Shown here in pieces: positions 36,189 to 44,256 of a DNA stretch of 59,742 bases. Made by a program: the position numbers and the translations under genes. Position 1 is the stretch's first letter, and every line of letters begins with the position of its first letter. A model generated the notes under the pieces. That model searched no databases and was not told where the DNA came from. It worked only from the letters and a program-made list of their open reading frames with translations. Origin of the DNA: Citromicrobium sp. (GTDB taxonomy: Bacteria > Pseudomonadota > Alphaproteobacteria > Sphingomonadales > Sphingomonadaceae); NCBI GenBank assembly GCA_003248395.1, contig QFNA01000014.1:1-59742 (forward strand). Reading direction: 5' to 3'.

Positions 36189-37478
36189 ATGCGGCAACTT
36201 ACTAACCTTTCTCGGCCTCGTCGTCTCGCACTGATTGCCTCCGGCCTTGCCATGGCCGGCGCGGCAAGCTGGCTCGCCTACGCACAGGTCGGCGGCGAAC
36301 GCGGAATCGCGCCGATTGCGGCATCGACCGATATCGAGGTCATGGACATCGAAGTCGATGTCAGCGCCGACAGCGGGACGGAAGCGCGCGCCGAGGCATG
36401 GCAGGAAGCGCAGAAGAAGGCGTGGGAGAAAATCGACGGGCCCGCGCTCGGCGAAGCGCAGCTGTCCTCCCTCGTTTCCGCGATCATCGTCCAGCGCGAG
36501 CGGATGGGGCCCAAGCGGTATATCGCAACGCTGGGCGTAGTTTTCGACCGGCAGCGGGCCACGAGCTATCTCGGCACCGGCGGGCGGGCGCAACGCAGCA
36601 CGCCGATGCTGCTCATGCCGGTTACCATCTCCGGCGGCAGCGCGATGGTATACGAGCAGCGCAATCCCTGGCAGCGCGCCTGGGCCGAGTTCCAGACGGG
36701 CACCAGCAGGGTCAATTATGTCCGGCCGAGCGGGGCGGGGGGCGATTCGCTGCTGCTGACATACGGGCAGACCGGGCGACGCAGCCGCGTGTGGTGGCGC
36801 GATATTCTCGACGAATATGGCGCATCCGACGTGCTGATGCCGGTCGCCCGGCTGCAATACAGCTATCCCGGCGGTCCGATCGTCGGGACATTCACTGCGC
36901 GCCACGGCCCCGATAGCGAGGTCATCGGGAATTTCTCGATGAGGGCGGATAATCCCGCTGAATTGCCGGCCATGCTGGGCAATGCGGTGAAGCGTTTCGA
37001 CACGATTTTCCAGCGTGCGCTCTCGGACGGCGTGCTGCGCCCCGATCCGACACTCAATGTCGGCGAGGGCGAACTGAACCCGGCGATCGCCAGGCTCGTC
37101 GAACTCGGACGACGGCTCCGGGCGCAGGATGCTGCGCGCGAACGGCAGCAAGTCCAGCAGCAGGAAGAGGCCGAGGCGACCAGCGAGAGCCAGGGCGCCA
37201 TAACCGCTGCGCCGGTCAACAAACCGCCGCCCGAAGGATCGGTCGCGCTTTACACGCTGCAGGTCGCGACACCCGATGCGGCGGCCTATGACGCCGCCCT
37301 TTCGGCGGTGCGCGGGACGCCCGGCGTCCGCAGTGCGGGTGTTCGCAGCACGGCGATTGGCGGAACTTCGGTGATGACGGTCGGCTATTCAGGCTCGATC
37401 GGCGAACTGGCGGCCGCTCTGAGAGGGCGCGGATTCAACGTTAGCCAAGGTGGTGCCGCGCTTTCGATCAGTCGCTGA
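36189..37478 (+). CDS. Secreted or membrane-anchored protein of unknown function (DUF2066-like)
   Basis: ATG 36189 gives 429 residues (a TTG at 36162 in frame is less likely). A hydrophobic N-terminus (LALIASGLAMAGAASWLAYA) acts as signal or anchor. The next segment (DVSADSGTEARAEAWQEAQK, KAWEKIDGPALGEAQLSSLV, QRERMGPKRYIATLGVVFD) resembles DUF2066-type proteins. Residues about 305-345 are Gln/Glu-rich. The C-terminal 75 residues have an HMA-like beta-alpha repeat (VALYTLQVATPDAAAYDAAL). It lies directly ahead of the Hda-like gene. The function is unknown. Confidence 0.78.
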   Translation: MRQLTNLSRPRRLALIASGLAMAGAASWLAYAQVGGERGIAPIAASTDIEVMDIEVDVSADSGTEARAEAWQEAQKKAWEKIDGPALGEAQLSSLVSAIIVQRERMGPKRYIATLGVVFDRQRATSYLGTGGRAQRSTPMLLMPVTISGGSAMVYEQRNPWQRAWAEFQTGTSRVNYVRPSGAGGDSLLLTYGQTGRRSRVWWRDILDEYGASDVLMPVARLQYSYPGGPIVGTFTARHGPDSEVIGNFSMRADNPAELPAMLGNAVKRFDTIFQRALSDGVLRPDPTLNVGEGELNPAIARLVELGRRLRAQDAARERQQVQQQEEAEATSESQGAITAAPVNKPPPEGSVALYTLQVATPDAAAYDAALSAVRGTPGVRSAGVRSTAIGGTSVMTVGYSGSIGELAAALRGRGFNVSQGGAALSISR

Positions 37479-37499
37479 TCGGGCGGCTCCATCCCCGTC

Positions 37500-38111
37500 A
37501 TGTCTCAAATTGCATTACCGTTTTCGAAGCCTGCACAGGAGCGTCCCGAACGCATCGTAATAGGCAATGGCAATGCGGGTGTGGCCGATGCGTTGGCCAA
37601 TTCGGAAAACTGGCCGTTTCGCACGGCTGTCCTCGTGGGTCCGGCGCGCAGCGGCAAGTCGATCCTTGCGCAATGGTTTGCTTCGCATACGGGAGGCGGA
37701 GCGCTCGACGATGCCGACCTGCGCGAAGAGGATGAGGTCTTTCATGCGTGGAACCGCGCACAGGAGGATGGCTATCCGCTCCTGCTGACCGTTTCAGGCC
37801 AGAAATGGACGATTGCCTTGCCCGATCTGGCGAGCAGGATCGGATCTGCGCTGCAACTCGCGATTGCGCAACCCGACGATGCCATGGCCGCAGATCTGCT
37901 CGAGGCACATGCATCGCAACTGGGCCTGCCGATCGGCGAGGGTGCCGCGCCCTACCTCGTGCCGCGGATGGAGAGATCCTATGCGGCGATAGAGGAAATC
38001 GTGCTTGCGATCGACCGTCTCTGCCTTGAACGCAAGGCGCCTGCTACCATGTCTGTCTGGCGTGACGCTCTCGAAACCGTGCAGGGTCCAAAGCAGGGCC
38101 GCTTGCTTTAG
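37500..38111 (+). CDS. Hda/HdaA-like DnaA-homologous regulatory ATPase
   Basis: A 203-residue AAA+ protein with the clamp-binding type N-terminus QIALPFSKPA, a P-loop VLVGPARSGKSILAQWF (about residues 44-60), DLASRIGSALQLAIAQPDD and a C-terminal lid (MERSYAAIEEIVLAIDRLCL). It lacks the DnaA DNA-binding domain. HdaA proteins bind the sliding clamp and promote ATP hydrolysis by DnaA to prevent re-initiation. The Walker B and sensor motifs are weak, as in many Hda proteins. Confidence 0.85.
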   Translation: MSQIALPFSKPAQERPERIVIGNGNAGVADALANSENWPFRTAVLVGPARSGKSILAQWFASHTGGGALDDADLREEDEVFHAWNRAQEDGYPLLLTVSGQKWTIALPDLASRIGSALQLAIAQPDDAMAADLLEAHASQLGLPIGEGAAPYLVPRMERSYAAIEEIVLAIDRLCLERKAPATMSVWRDALETVQGPKQGRLL

Positions 38112-38138
38112 TTTGCCTGCCGTGGAAGGATTTCCCCG

Positions 38139-38840
38139 ATGATCGACCGGCTGATCGCTTATCTGGACTCGGTAAAGGCGCGCGATCCCGCGCCTCGAAG
38201 CCGATGGGAGGTGCTTCTCTACCCCGGCGTCTGGGCGCTGGCGTACCACCGTGTTGCGCACTGGTTGTTCGAGGCCGAGCTGTTCTTTCTCGCTCGCCTG
38301 GTCAACCACTGGAGCCGGATGCTGACCGGTATCGACATTCACCCCGGCGCGCAGATCGGTCGCAATTTGTTTATCGATCACGGCTTCTCGGTAATCGGTG
38401 AAACAGCGCAAATTGGCGATAATGTGACGATTTACCAATGCGTTACCCTGGGTGGTACGAACCCCACGAACGGCCAGGGCGGGAAACGGCACCCGACGGT
38501 CGAGGACGAGGTCATCATCGGTTCCGGCGCGCAAGTCATCGGGCCGATTACCGTCGGCCGGCGCGCGCGCATCGGCGCCAATGCGGTGGTGACCGACGAC
38601 GTTGCCGAAGGCGCGACGATGATCGGGCTCAAGGCGCGCAGCACGCTCGTTCCGGCAGAGGAATGGGTGCGCGAATTCATCCCCTATGGCACGCCCTGTG
38701 ACGAGGCTTCCGAACCGAGCAATCGCGACTGCGTGGAAAAGCTCGAGAATGAAGTGAAGGCCTTGCGCGAGGAAGTGGCGCAATTGCGTGCAGCCAGGTC
38801 GCCTGCAGAGGCCGTGAAGCGTAGCGGGACCGACGACTGA
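38139..38840 (+). CDS. cysE: Serine O-acetyltransferase (EpsC/CysE type)
   Basis: A 233-residue left-handed beta-helix acetyltransferase. Hexapeptide repeats include IDIHPGAQIGRNLFIDHGFS (active-site Asp/His pair), VIGETAQIGDNVTIYQCVTL and GAQVIGPITVGRRARIGANAV. The C-terminal 45 residues form a predicted helix (CVEKLENEVKALREEVAQLR) not needed for catalysis. It makes O-acetylserine for cysteine synthesis. AAGGA precedes the ATG. It is coupled to the DUF2794 gene by a TGATG overlap. Confidence 0.93.
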   Translation: MIDRLIAYLDSVKARDPAPRSRWEVLLYPGVWALAYHRVAHWLFEAELFFLARLVNHWSRMLTGIDIHPGAQIGRNLFIDHGFSVIGETAQIGDNVTIYQCVTLGGTNPTNGQGGKRHPTVEDEVIIGSGAQVIGPITVGRRARIGANAVVTDDVAEGATMIGLKARSTLVPAEEWVREFIPYGTPCDEASEPSNRDCVEKLENEVKALREEVAQLRAARSPAEAVKRSGTDD

Positions 38841-39193
38841 TGTCCGCGCGGATCGGCGGCACGGTCGTCGCCTTCCCCGACCGAAAGACCGATCAGGTCG
38901 GCTTCTCTCGTGAAGAGCTGACGCGGATTCTCGACGTCTACGGCCGAATGGTCGCAGCCGGACAGTGGCGCGACTATGCGATGAATTTCGAGCGCGACGC
39001 CGCCACATTCGCGGCATTCGTGCGCAGCGCCGAACGTCCGCAGGTGCGTATCGAGAAACGTCCCGCCTTGCGCGCGCGGCAGGGCATGTGGACGCTGTTC
39101 GGCGAGCATGGGCAGGTGCTCAAGCGGGGGCACGAATTGCCGGGCGTGATGGCACCGATCGAGCGCCGGATGATGAAAGCGGTCGAGGACTAG
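38840..39193 (+). CDS. DUF2794 domain protein
   Basis: A 117-residue conserved alphaproteobacterial protein: VVAFPDRKTDQVGFSREELT, RILDVYGRMVAAGQWRDYAM, ERPQVRIEKRPALRARQGMW and VLKRGHELPGVM. The function is unknown. It starts inside the cysE stop (TGATG). The hairpin-forming sequence GGGCCCTCCATGGAAGGCCC (39200-39219) follows the stop and may terminate transcription from one or both sides. Confidence 0.88.
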   Translation: MSARIGGTVVAFPDRKTDQVGFSREELTRILDVYGRMVAAGQWRDYAMNFERDAATFAAFVRSAERPQVRIEKRPALRARQGMWTLFGEHGQVLKRGHELPGVMAPIERRMMKAVED

Positions 39194-39242
39194 AAAGACG
39201 GGCCCTCCATGGAAGGCCCATCTCCCCGCCATATTTTCGGAC

Positions 39243-40382
39243 TCAGGCGGTTGTCGGCAGCCGGACCTGCATATCCCCGGGCAATCTGTCGACGACGGCG
39301 CGGCGGATTGGCGTCCACAGCGCGCTCAAGGTCAGCAGGGCTGAACCGATCACCAGAGCAGTCAGCGCAAAGCTCAACTCTACGGCGCCGAATTCGCGGA
39401 ACAGGAAGGTGAGCGCGAAAAGTACATAGGCGAGGGCCGAAACCAGCAGCGCGCGGCGGTCGACGGCCAGCGCGACCACGCCGAAGGCAACGTAGACCGC
39501 CAGCACGCCCAGCGCCGCCCCGACTCCGATGTTGTCGCCATCGATCACGCCGATCATGGCGAAGATCGGGTGGGCGATCAGCGGGGCAGCCAGGAGATGG
39601 AGCCAGAAGGCGACATCGCTGCGGCGCGTCTCGCGCCGCGTGTCGCTCATGTCCCACCACATGGCAAAGGCGAAGACGGCGAGGCCCGCGACGAAGACGA
39701 TCGGCAATGCGCCCCCTGCAACGTCGCCATCGTTCACGATCATGCGAGTGGACTGGATGGCCGCAATGACCATGCCCACGAGCGCAGCCGTGCCCGCTGC
39801 AACCGTAATCGGGACCATGAATCTGCGCCAGTGCATCCATGCGGCGGCGGCAGTCAGCGCGCCGGTGATCAGCGTCATGACACTGGCCAGGATCGCGACG
39901 GTCGTATCGTTCGGTTTCCAGGCATTCATCGCCTCGTCTTCGAAACCGGCGGGGCCGAAAATCAGGGCGAAGGGGATGAAGACGAGCGCGCCTATCGCGA
40001 CCAGCGCCGCAAACACGAAAGCCAGCAACAGGATGATGCTGGGCAGAGCCATGCGTCGCTTGCGGGTAAAGAATTCCGCCAGCATCCACGCGGTCCCGGC
40101 CACGAGCGCAGCGGGAAACAGCGGCATGAAGGCGGCTTCGAAGGCGTTGCCCGGACTGTTCGTTTCGGAAATCGATATGCCGATCGCACCGACCGCCATC
40201 AGCAAGATGACGACCCCGATGCTCACAAAGATGTCGTTGAATCCCGTAAGCAGTCGGAAATGCTCTGCATCGGCAGGCACGGCGTCGCGCGAGGCGGCGA
40301 CATGCGCGCGCAGCGCTTGGGCAGCGTCGGCGCTGATCGCCCCGGCGGCGACTGCCGAATTCAGATCTTCCTGGCTGTACAT
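39243..40382 (-). CDS. Polytopic membrane protein, DUF2157/DUF4401-like
   Basis: ATG 40380-40382 is preferred because GGGGAGAG lies 7 bases upstream; it gives 379 residues. The N-terminus is soluble (MYSQEDLNSAVAAGAISADA). About ten hydrophobic helices follow (IFVSIGVVILLMAVGAIGI, IILLLAFVFAALVAIGALVF, PIVFVAGLAVFAFAMWW, VGAALGVLAVYVAFGVVALA). This layout matches the DUF2157/DUF4401 group; function unknown. The gene stands alone between cysE-DUF2794 and an SDR. Confidence 0.8.
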   Translation of the reverse strand: MYSQEDLNSAVAAGAISADAAQALRAHVAASRDAVPADAEHFRLLTGFNDIFVSIGVVILLMAVGAIGISISETNSPGNAFEAAFMPLFPAALVAGTAWMLAEFFTRKRRMALPSIILLLAFVFAALVAIGALVFIPFALIFGPAGFEDEAMNAWKPNDTTVAILASVMTLITGALTAAAAWMHWRRFMVPITVAAGTAALVGMVIAAIQSTRMIVNDGDVAGGALPIVFVAGLAVFAFAMWWDMSDTRRETRRSDVAFWLHLLAAPLIAHPIFAMIGVIDGDNIGVGAALGVLAVYVAFGVVALAVDRRALLVSALAYVLFALTFLFREFGAVELSFALTALVIGSALLTLSALWTPIRRAVVDRLPGDMQVRLPTTA

Positions 40383-40463
40383 TGACAACTCTCCCCGTTG
40401 AATGTTGGGCATAATAGAGTTGGTGTATTAGCACGTCAATACGGCTGATTGGGGCACGAAAAG

Positions 40464-40491
40464 GCCCCGGTTCGACCATGCAAACCGGGGC
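40464..40491 (-). terminator. Rho-independent terminator of the SDR gene
   Basis: Perfect 9-bp stem (GCCCCGGTT 40464-40472 with AACCGGGGC 40483-40491). Read on the minus strand it is followed by CTTTTCG. It lies 22 bases after the SDR stop. Confidence 0.82.
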
Positions 40492-40512
40492 TTCGATAAT
40501 CAGGTTTCGTGG

Positions 40513-41442
40513 TCAGCCGCGCGCGCTATCCAGCCCGGTTCCGGTCACCTTCTGCATCGCGGTCAGGATTGCGCCCGACTGCTCGGCGCCTGATTGCGGG
40601 GCCTTGAGGTTCGAGAAGTCGGATATTTTGTCCCAATTTGCCGCAAAGCCTTCGACCGTGCGTTCGCCATCGGGCAGCCAGACGGCATCGTTCATCACGG
40701 TCCATGCCGAGTGGAACCCACCGGCGCCCGCGCCGACGATGGCATTGGTCGGCGCGTCCTCGCTAACGAGGAAAAGGGCGGCCGGAACGACGTTCACCGG
40801 ATCGAACAGCTTGAAGGCCTCTTCGGGGAACAGGTCTTCCGTCATGCGCGTCCCGGCGACGGGGCTGAGCGTGTTGACCTTGATATTGTACTTCGCACCC
40901 TCGAGTTGCAGCGTCTTTGTCAGGCCGGCGAGGCCCAGTTTTGCAGCACCATAGTTTGCCTGCCCGAAATTGCCGAACAGCCCGGTGGACGATGCGGTCA
41001 TCAGGATGCGGCCATAGGCCTGTTCGCGCATCGTTTCCCAGCACGCTTTCGTGACGAAGGCCGACCCGGTGAGGTGAACCTTCAGGACGAATTCGAAATC
41101 TTCGGGGCTCATCTTCGCAAACGTTTTGTCGCGCAGCACACCGGCATTGTTGATCAGGACGTGGACGCCGCCCCATTTCTGCCTGGCGTCGGCGACCATC
41201 TTTTCCATCTGGTCGTATTCGGTCACGCTGCCGCCGTTCGACACGGCTTCGCCGCCTGCCTTCTCGATCTCTTCGACAACCTGCAGGGCCATGTCCGAAT
41301 GGCCGGTGCCATCGCGCGACCCGCCCAGATCGTTGACCACGACCTTGGCGCCGCGACGGGCGAGTTCGAGCGCATATTCGCGTCCCAATCCGCCGCCGGC
41401 ACCGGTGACGATGGCTACCTTGTCCTTGAAGTCGATGGTCAT
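40513..41442 (-). CDS. SDR-family dehydrogenase, 3-hydroxyacyl-CoA dehydrogenase/MFE-2 type
   Basis: A 309-residue SDR. It has TGAGGGLGREYALELARRGA (cofactor loop), the long MFE-2-like VVVNDLGGSRDGTGHSDMA, NNAGVLRDKTFAKM, catalytic Ser in ILMTASSTGLFGNFGQ and YGAAKLGLAGL (Tyr/Lys). These match the dehydrogenase half of peroxisomal multifunctional enzyme type 2, so NAD-dependent oxidation of 3-hydroxyacyl-CoA in beta-oxidation is likely. AGGAG precedes the ATG. The following terminator ends the unit. Confidence 0.88.
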   Translation of the reverse strand: MTIDFKDKVAIVTGAGGGLGREYALELARRGAKVVVNDLGGSRDGTGHSDMALQVVEEIEKAGGEAVSNGGSVTEYDQMEKMVADARQKWGGVHVLINNAGVLRDKTFAKMSPEDFEFVLKVHLTGSAFVTKACWETMREQAYGRILMTASSTGLFGNFGQANYGAAKLGLAGLTKTLQLEGAKYNIKVNTLSPVAGTRMTEDLFPEEAFKLFDPVNVVPAALFLVSEDAPTNAIVGAGAGGFHSAWTVMNDAVWLPDGERTVEGFAANWDKISDFSNLKAPQSGAEQSGAILTAMQKVTGTGLDSARG

Positions 41443-41560
41443 GCGAAGGCTCCTGCTTTGTCGTTTACGTAAAGGTCAATTGCTGCCGCGAAGTGCCATT
41501 TTCACGGGCCTGTTGCAACCTCGCGCCTCGCGCTCCGCCGTGCCGTAGGGGCGAGCGCCC

Positions 41561-42229
41561 TTACAGGGCGGAGGCCACGGGCAACAACGCATCAAGCGAA
41601 TCGATGAATCCATCCGCGTCGAATTCGTCCTGCGCCAGATCGCAATAGCCGTAGCAGGCAACGACAAAGGCAAATCCGCCCGCGCGCGCCGCCCGCATGT
41701 CGTAGGAACTGTCACCTACGAAAAGCAGAGAGCCACCGCCGCAGCGCTTTTGCGCTTCGAATAAAGGGTCGGGCGCGGGTTTGGCCTTGCCCTTGCCGAG
41801 GGAATCTCCCCCGATGACGCAATCGAACAGCTTGTCGATCTCGAGTTCGGAAAGGATGCCTCTGGCAAACTCTTCGAACTTGTTGGTCACGATGGCCGTT
41901 CGCACGCCTTTTTCCCGCAGCGCATGCAGAACATCGGTGGCGCCTGGATAGAGCCGCGAATGGACGGCATAATGTGAGCCGTAATAGGCCAGCATCTCTT
42001 TGTAGAGGTGGTGAAAAGCATCCTCTTCCAAGCCGCCTTGCGCCGTGATCGCCTGCTTTAGCATCGCCTTCGCACCGCCACCGATGAGTGAGCTCGCGGA
42101 TTCGAGCGGCACTTTGGTAAAGCCGCCCAGGGCCAGGGCATGGTTCACGGCCGTCCCGAGATCGCGGTGGCTTTCGAGCAGCGTTCCGTCGAGGTCGAAT
42201 GCGACGATGTCGAAGGGAAATTCCGCCAT
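41561..42229 (-). CDS. gph: HAD-family hydrolase, phosphoglycolate phosphatase-like
   Basis: A 222-residue HAD phosphatase from ATG 42227-42229 (an in-frame ATG lies at 42253). It has motif I FDLDGTLLES, motif II TAIVTNKFEE, motif III lysine in KGKAKPAPDPL and motif IV LFVGDSSYDMRAARAGG. It would remove 2-phosphoglycolate. The start is abnormal in context: its ATG shares the CATG with the plus-strand start of glmU, and no ribosome-binding site is seen ahead of it. This supports a deletion between the two genes. Confidence 0.88.
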   Translation of the reverse strand: MAEFPFDIVAFDLDGTLLESHRDLGTAVNHALALGGFTKVPLESASSLIGGGAKAMLKQAITAQGGLEEDAFHHLYKEMLAYYGSHYAVHSRLYPGATDVLHALREKGVRTAIVTNKFEEFARGILSELEIDKLFDCVIGGDSLGKGKAKPAPDPLFEAQKRCGGGSLLFVGDSSYDMRAARAGGFAFVVACYGYCDLAQDEFDADGFIDSLDALLPVASAL

Positions 42230-43526
42230 GCGACGCCGGTGCAGTATGCGCATCGCGGGGAGGCCGATGCTCGAACACCTCCTTTCGACCGTCGACGCCC
42301 TATCACCTGACCGAAAGGTCGTGGTGGTCGGTTCGGGTCGCGAACAGCTGGAGCAAGCCTTGGGCGGAACAGCCGAAACCGCTCTTCAGGAACCGCAGCA
42401 TGGGACGGGACATGCAGTGCAGCAGGCGGAAGCAAGACTGTCTGGCTATACCGGTGATGTGCTGGTGCTCTATGGCGACGTGCCCTTCGTGAAGAAGGAA
42501 ACGATGACTGCCATGCTCGATCGGCTGCATGCCGACGACAAGCCGAAAGTGGTGGTCCTGGGCTTCGAACCGGATGAACCGGGCCATTACGGCCGAGTCA
42601 TTGCCGATGCGAACGGCCGCATTCGCAAGATGGTCGAGTTCAAGGACGCGAGCGAAGAGGAGCGCGCCTGCGGCCTGTGCAATTCCGGTGTCATGGCGGC
42701 GCGCGGGCAGGACATGTTCGAATTGTTGCGCCGGGTCGGAAACGATAACGCCCAGGGTGAATATTACCTCGTCGACATCGTCAACATCGCCAACAGCGAT
42801 GGAGAAACCTGCGCGGTTATTTCGACGGATAATCCCGCGGAGGTAACCGGCATCAATTCCCGCGGCGAGCTGGCGGCTGCAGAGGCGCAATGGCAGCAAC
42901 TGAGGCGCGAGGAGGCGATGGCCGACGGCGTTTCGCTGCGCGCTCCGGAAACCGTATTTTTCAGTTACGACACCGAGCTGGCAAGCGACGTGACGGTGGA
43001 GCCGAATGTCGTGTTCGGGCCGGGCGTGAAGGTCGCGCGCGGAGCGACGATCCGTGCGTTTAGCCACCTCGAAGGGGCGATTGTGGGCGAGGACTGTTCG
43101 GTCGGGCCCTACGCTCGCTTGCGGCCGGGCTCGGAAATGGGGAAGGATTCAAAGGTCGGCAATTTCGTCGAGATGAAAAAGACGGTTCTGGGAGAAGGTG
43201 CCAAGGCCAACCACCTTACGTATCTGGGCGATGCCGAAGTCGGGGCGGGCGCGAACATCGGGGCCGGCACGATTACCTGCAATTACGATGGATACTTCAA
43301 ATACAAGACGGTGATCGGCGAGCGGGCCTTTGTCGGCAGCAACAGCTCTCTCATCGCCCCTGTTGAAATCGGCGCCGACGCGATCGTGGCTGCAGGGAGC
43401 GCGGTCAGCCGCAGCGTGGCCGCCGGCGATCTTCGCATGGTCCGCGGCGAACAGGTAGTCAAACCGGGCTGGGCAGATCGGTTTCACGACGCGATGAAAA
43501 AGAAGAAGAGCGCCGACAAGAAGTGA
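42228..43526 (+). CDS. glmU: Bifunctional GlmU (UDP-GlcNAc pyrophosphorylase/GlcN-1-P acetyltransferase), 5'-truncated
   Basis: The first usable in-frame ATG at 42228 gives 432 residues. From IAGRPMLEHLL on, everything matches GlmU: GTGHAVQQAEARL, LYGDVPFV, GYGR-like HYGRVIADA, NSGVMAARG, NDNAQGEYYLVDIV, then the beta-helix acetyltransferase with RLRPGSEMG, VGNFVEMKKT, LTYLGDAEVGAGANIGAGTI and CNYDG. The N-terminal ILAAGxGTRMxSxxPKVLH motif, which every uridyltransferase needs, is absent; the sequence upstream of IAGRP is the opposite strand of gph. The pyrophosphorylase half should be inactive as it stands. Alternatives are assembly error or frame damage. Confidence 0.88.
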   Translation: MRRRCSMRIAGRPMLEHLLSTVDALSPDRKVVVVGSGREQLEQALGGTAETALQEPQHGTGHAVQQAEARLSGYTGDVLVLYGDVPFVKKETMTAMLDRLHADDKPKVVVLGFEPDEPGHYGRVIADANGRIRKMVEFKDASEEERACGLCNSGVMAARGQDMFELLRRVGNDNAQGEYYLVDIVNIANSDGETCAVISTDNPAEVTGINSRGELAAAEAQWQQLRREEAMADGVSLRAPETVFFSYDTELASDVTVEPNVVFGPGVKVARGATIRAFSHLEGAIVGEDCSVGPYARLRPGSEMGKDSKVGNFVEMKKTVLGEGAKANHLTYLGDAEVGAGANIGAGTITCNYDGYFKYKTVIGERAFVGSNSSLIAPVEIGADAIVAAGSAVSRSVAAGDLRMVRGEQVVKPGWADRFHDAMKKKKSADKK

Positions 43527-44149
43527 AGCGCGCTTCTCTCTTTCTTCCGTTTCTCCTGTTCGGTTGCATGCAGGGTACGACGGATGGCGCAGCGCAGGCA
43601 GAGAGCGCTCCACCCCCGGACGACATGAGCGCCGATCCAGACCCGGATTCTGTCGTTGTCGTAGCAGGCGATGTTGCGGGCCCCGTCCCGAGGGTCGGGT
43701 GCTATGACAGCGAGGAAGTGATTTTCCAGTGCACGGTCCGCGGCGGTCGTCGAGTTGCCGTATGTTCGAGCGATAATGGTAACGGCAAGCGTGTTGCGAA
43801 ATATCGGTTCGGCAAGGACGCTAGTGAAATCACCCTGCCTGATCCGGGCAATCCTCCCCCACGATTTGGCTCGGTGCCTCTTTCCGGCGGCGGAGAAGGC
43901 CAGGTCGAATTTCGCAACGGGAACACGCGCTACATCGTTTACAGCCGCATTGTCCGCACACATTTCGTCGAGGGTGAACCCAACTATCCGGCAATAACCG
44001 ATGGGCTGCTCGTATTGGAGGGCGACAAGTTACTGACCGCGCATCAGTGCGATGGCCAGGGCCTCACCCCACTACACTATGATCGGGCTTCGCGTGCCAT
44101 GGATAGGGTGGACCATCTGTTTACCGAAGCCACCGCCGAACTCGACTAG
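43523..44149 (+). CDS. Putative lipoprotein, function unknown
   Basis: The gene starts with GTG 43523, overlapping the glmU stop (GTGA), and encodes 208 residues. The N-terminus MKRASLFLPFLLFGCMQG has a lipobox-like LFGC. A low-complexity acidic/Pro stretch follows (ESAPPPDDMSADPDPDS). The rest is a beta-rich domain with two Cys (GCYDSEEVIFQCTVRGGR) and later AVCSSDNGNGKR. Family not recognised. It is coupled to glmU and ends ahead of a bidirectional terminator. Confidence 0.75.
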   Translation: MKRASLFLPFLLFGCMQGTTDGAAQAESAPPPDDMSADPDPDSVVVVAGDVAGPVPRVGCYDSEEVIFQCTVRGGRRVAVCSSDNGNGKRVAKYRFGKDASEITLPDPGNPPPRFGSVPLSGGGEGQVEFRNGNTRYIVYSRIVRTHFVEGEPNYPAITDGLLVLEGDKLLTAHQCDGQGLTPLHYDRASRAMDRVDHLFTEATAELD

Positions 44150-44209
44150 ATCGTCACGATACTTCGGGCACGTCGGAAACCTCTTCGCAAATACGACAGG
44201 CACAAAGAA

Positions 44210-44243
44210 GGGGCGGCTCTTACGGGCCGCCCCTCGCATTTTT
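44210..44243. terminator. Bidirectional terminator between convergent genes
   Basis: Perfect 8-bp stem (GGGGCGGC 44210-44217 with GCCGCCCC 44226-44233). On the plus strand it is followed by TCGCATTTTT; on the minus strand by TTCTTTG. It separates the lipoprotein gene from the S9 peptidase gene. Confidence 0.82.
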
Positions 44244-44256
44244 ACAAACCGAAAGA

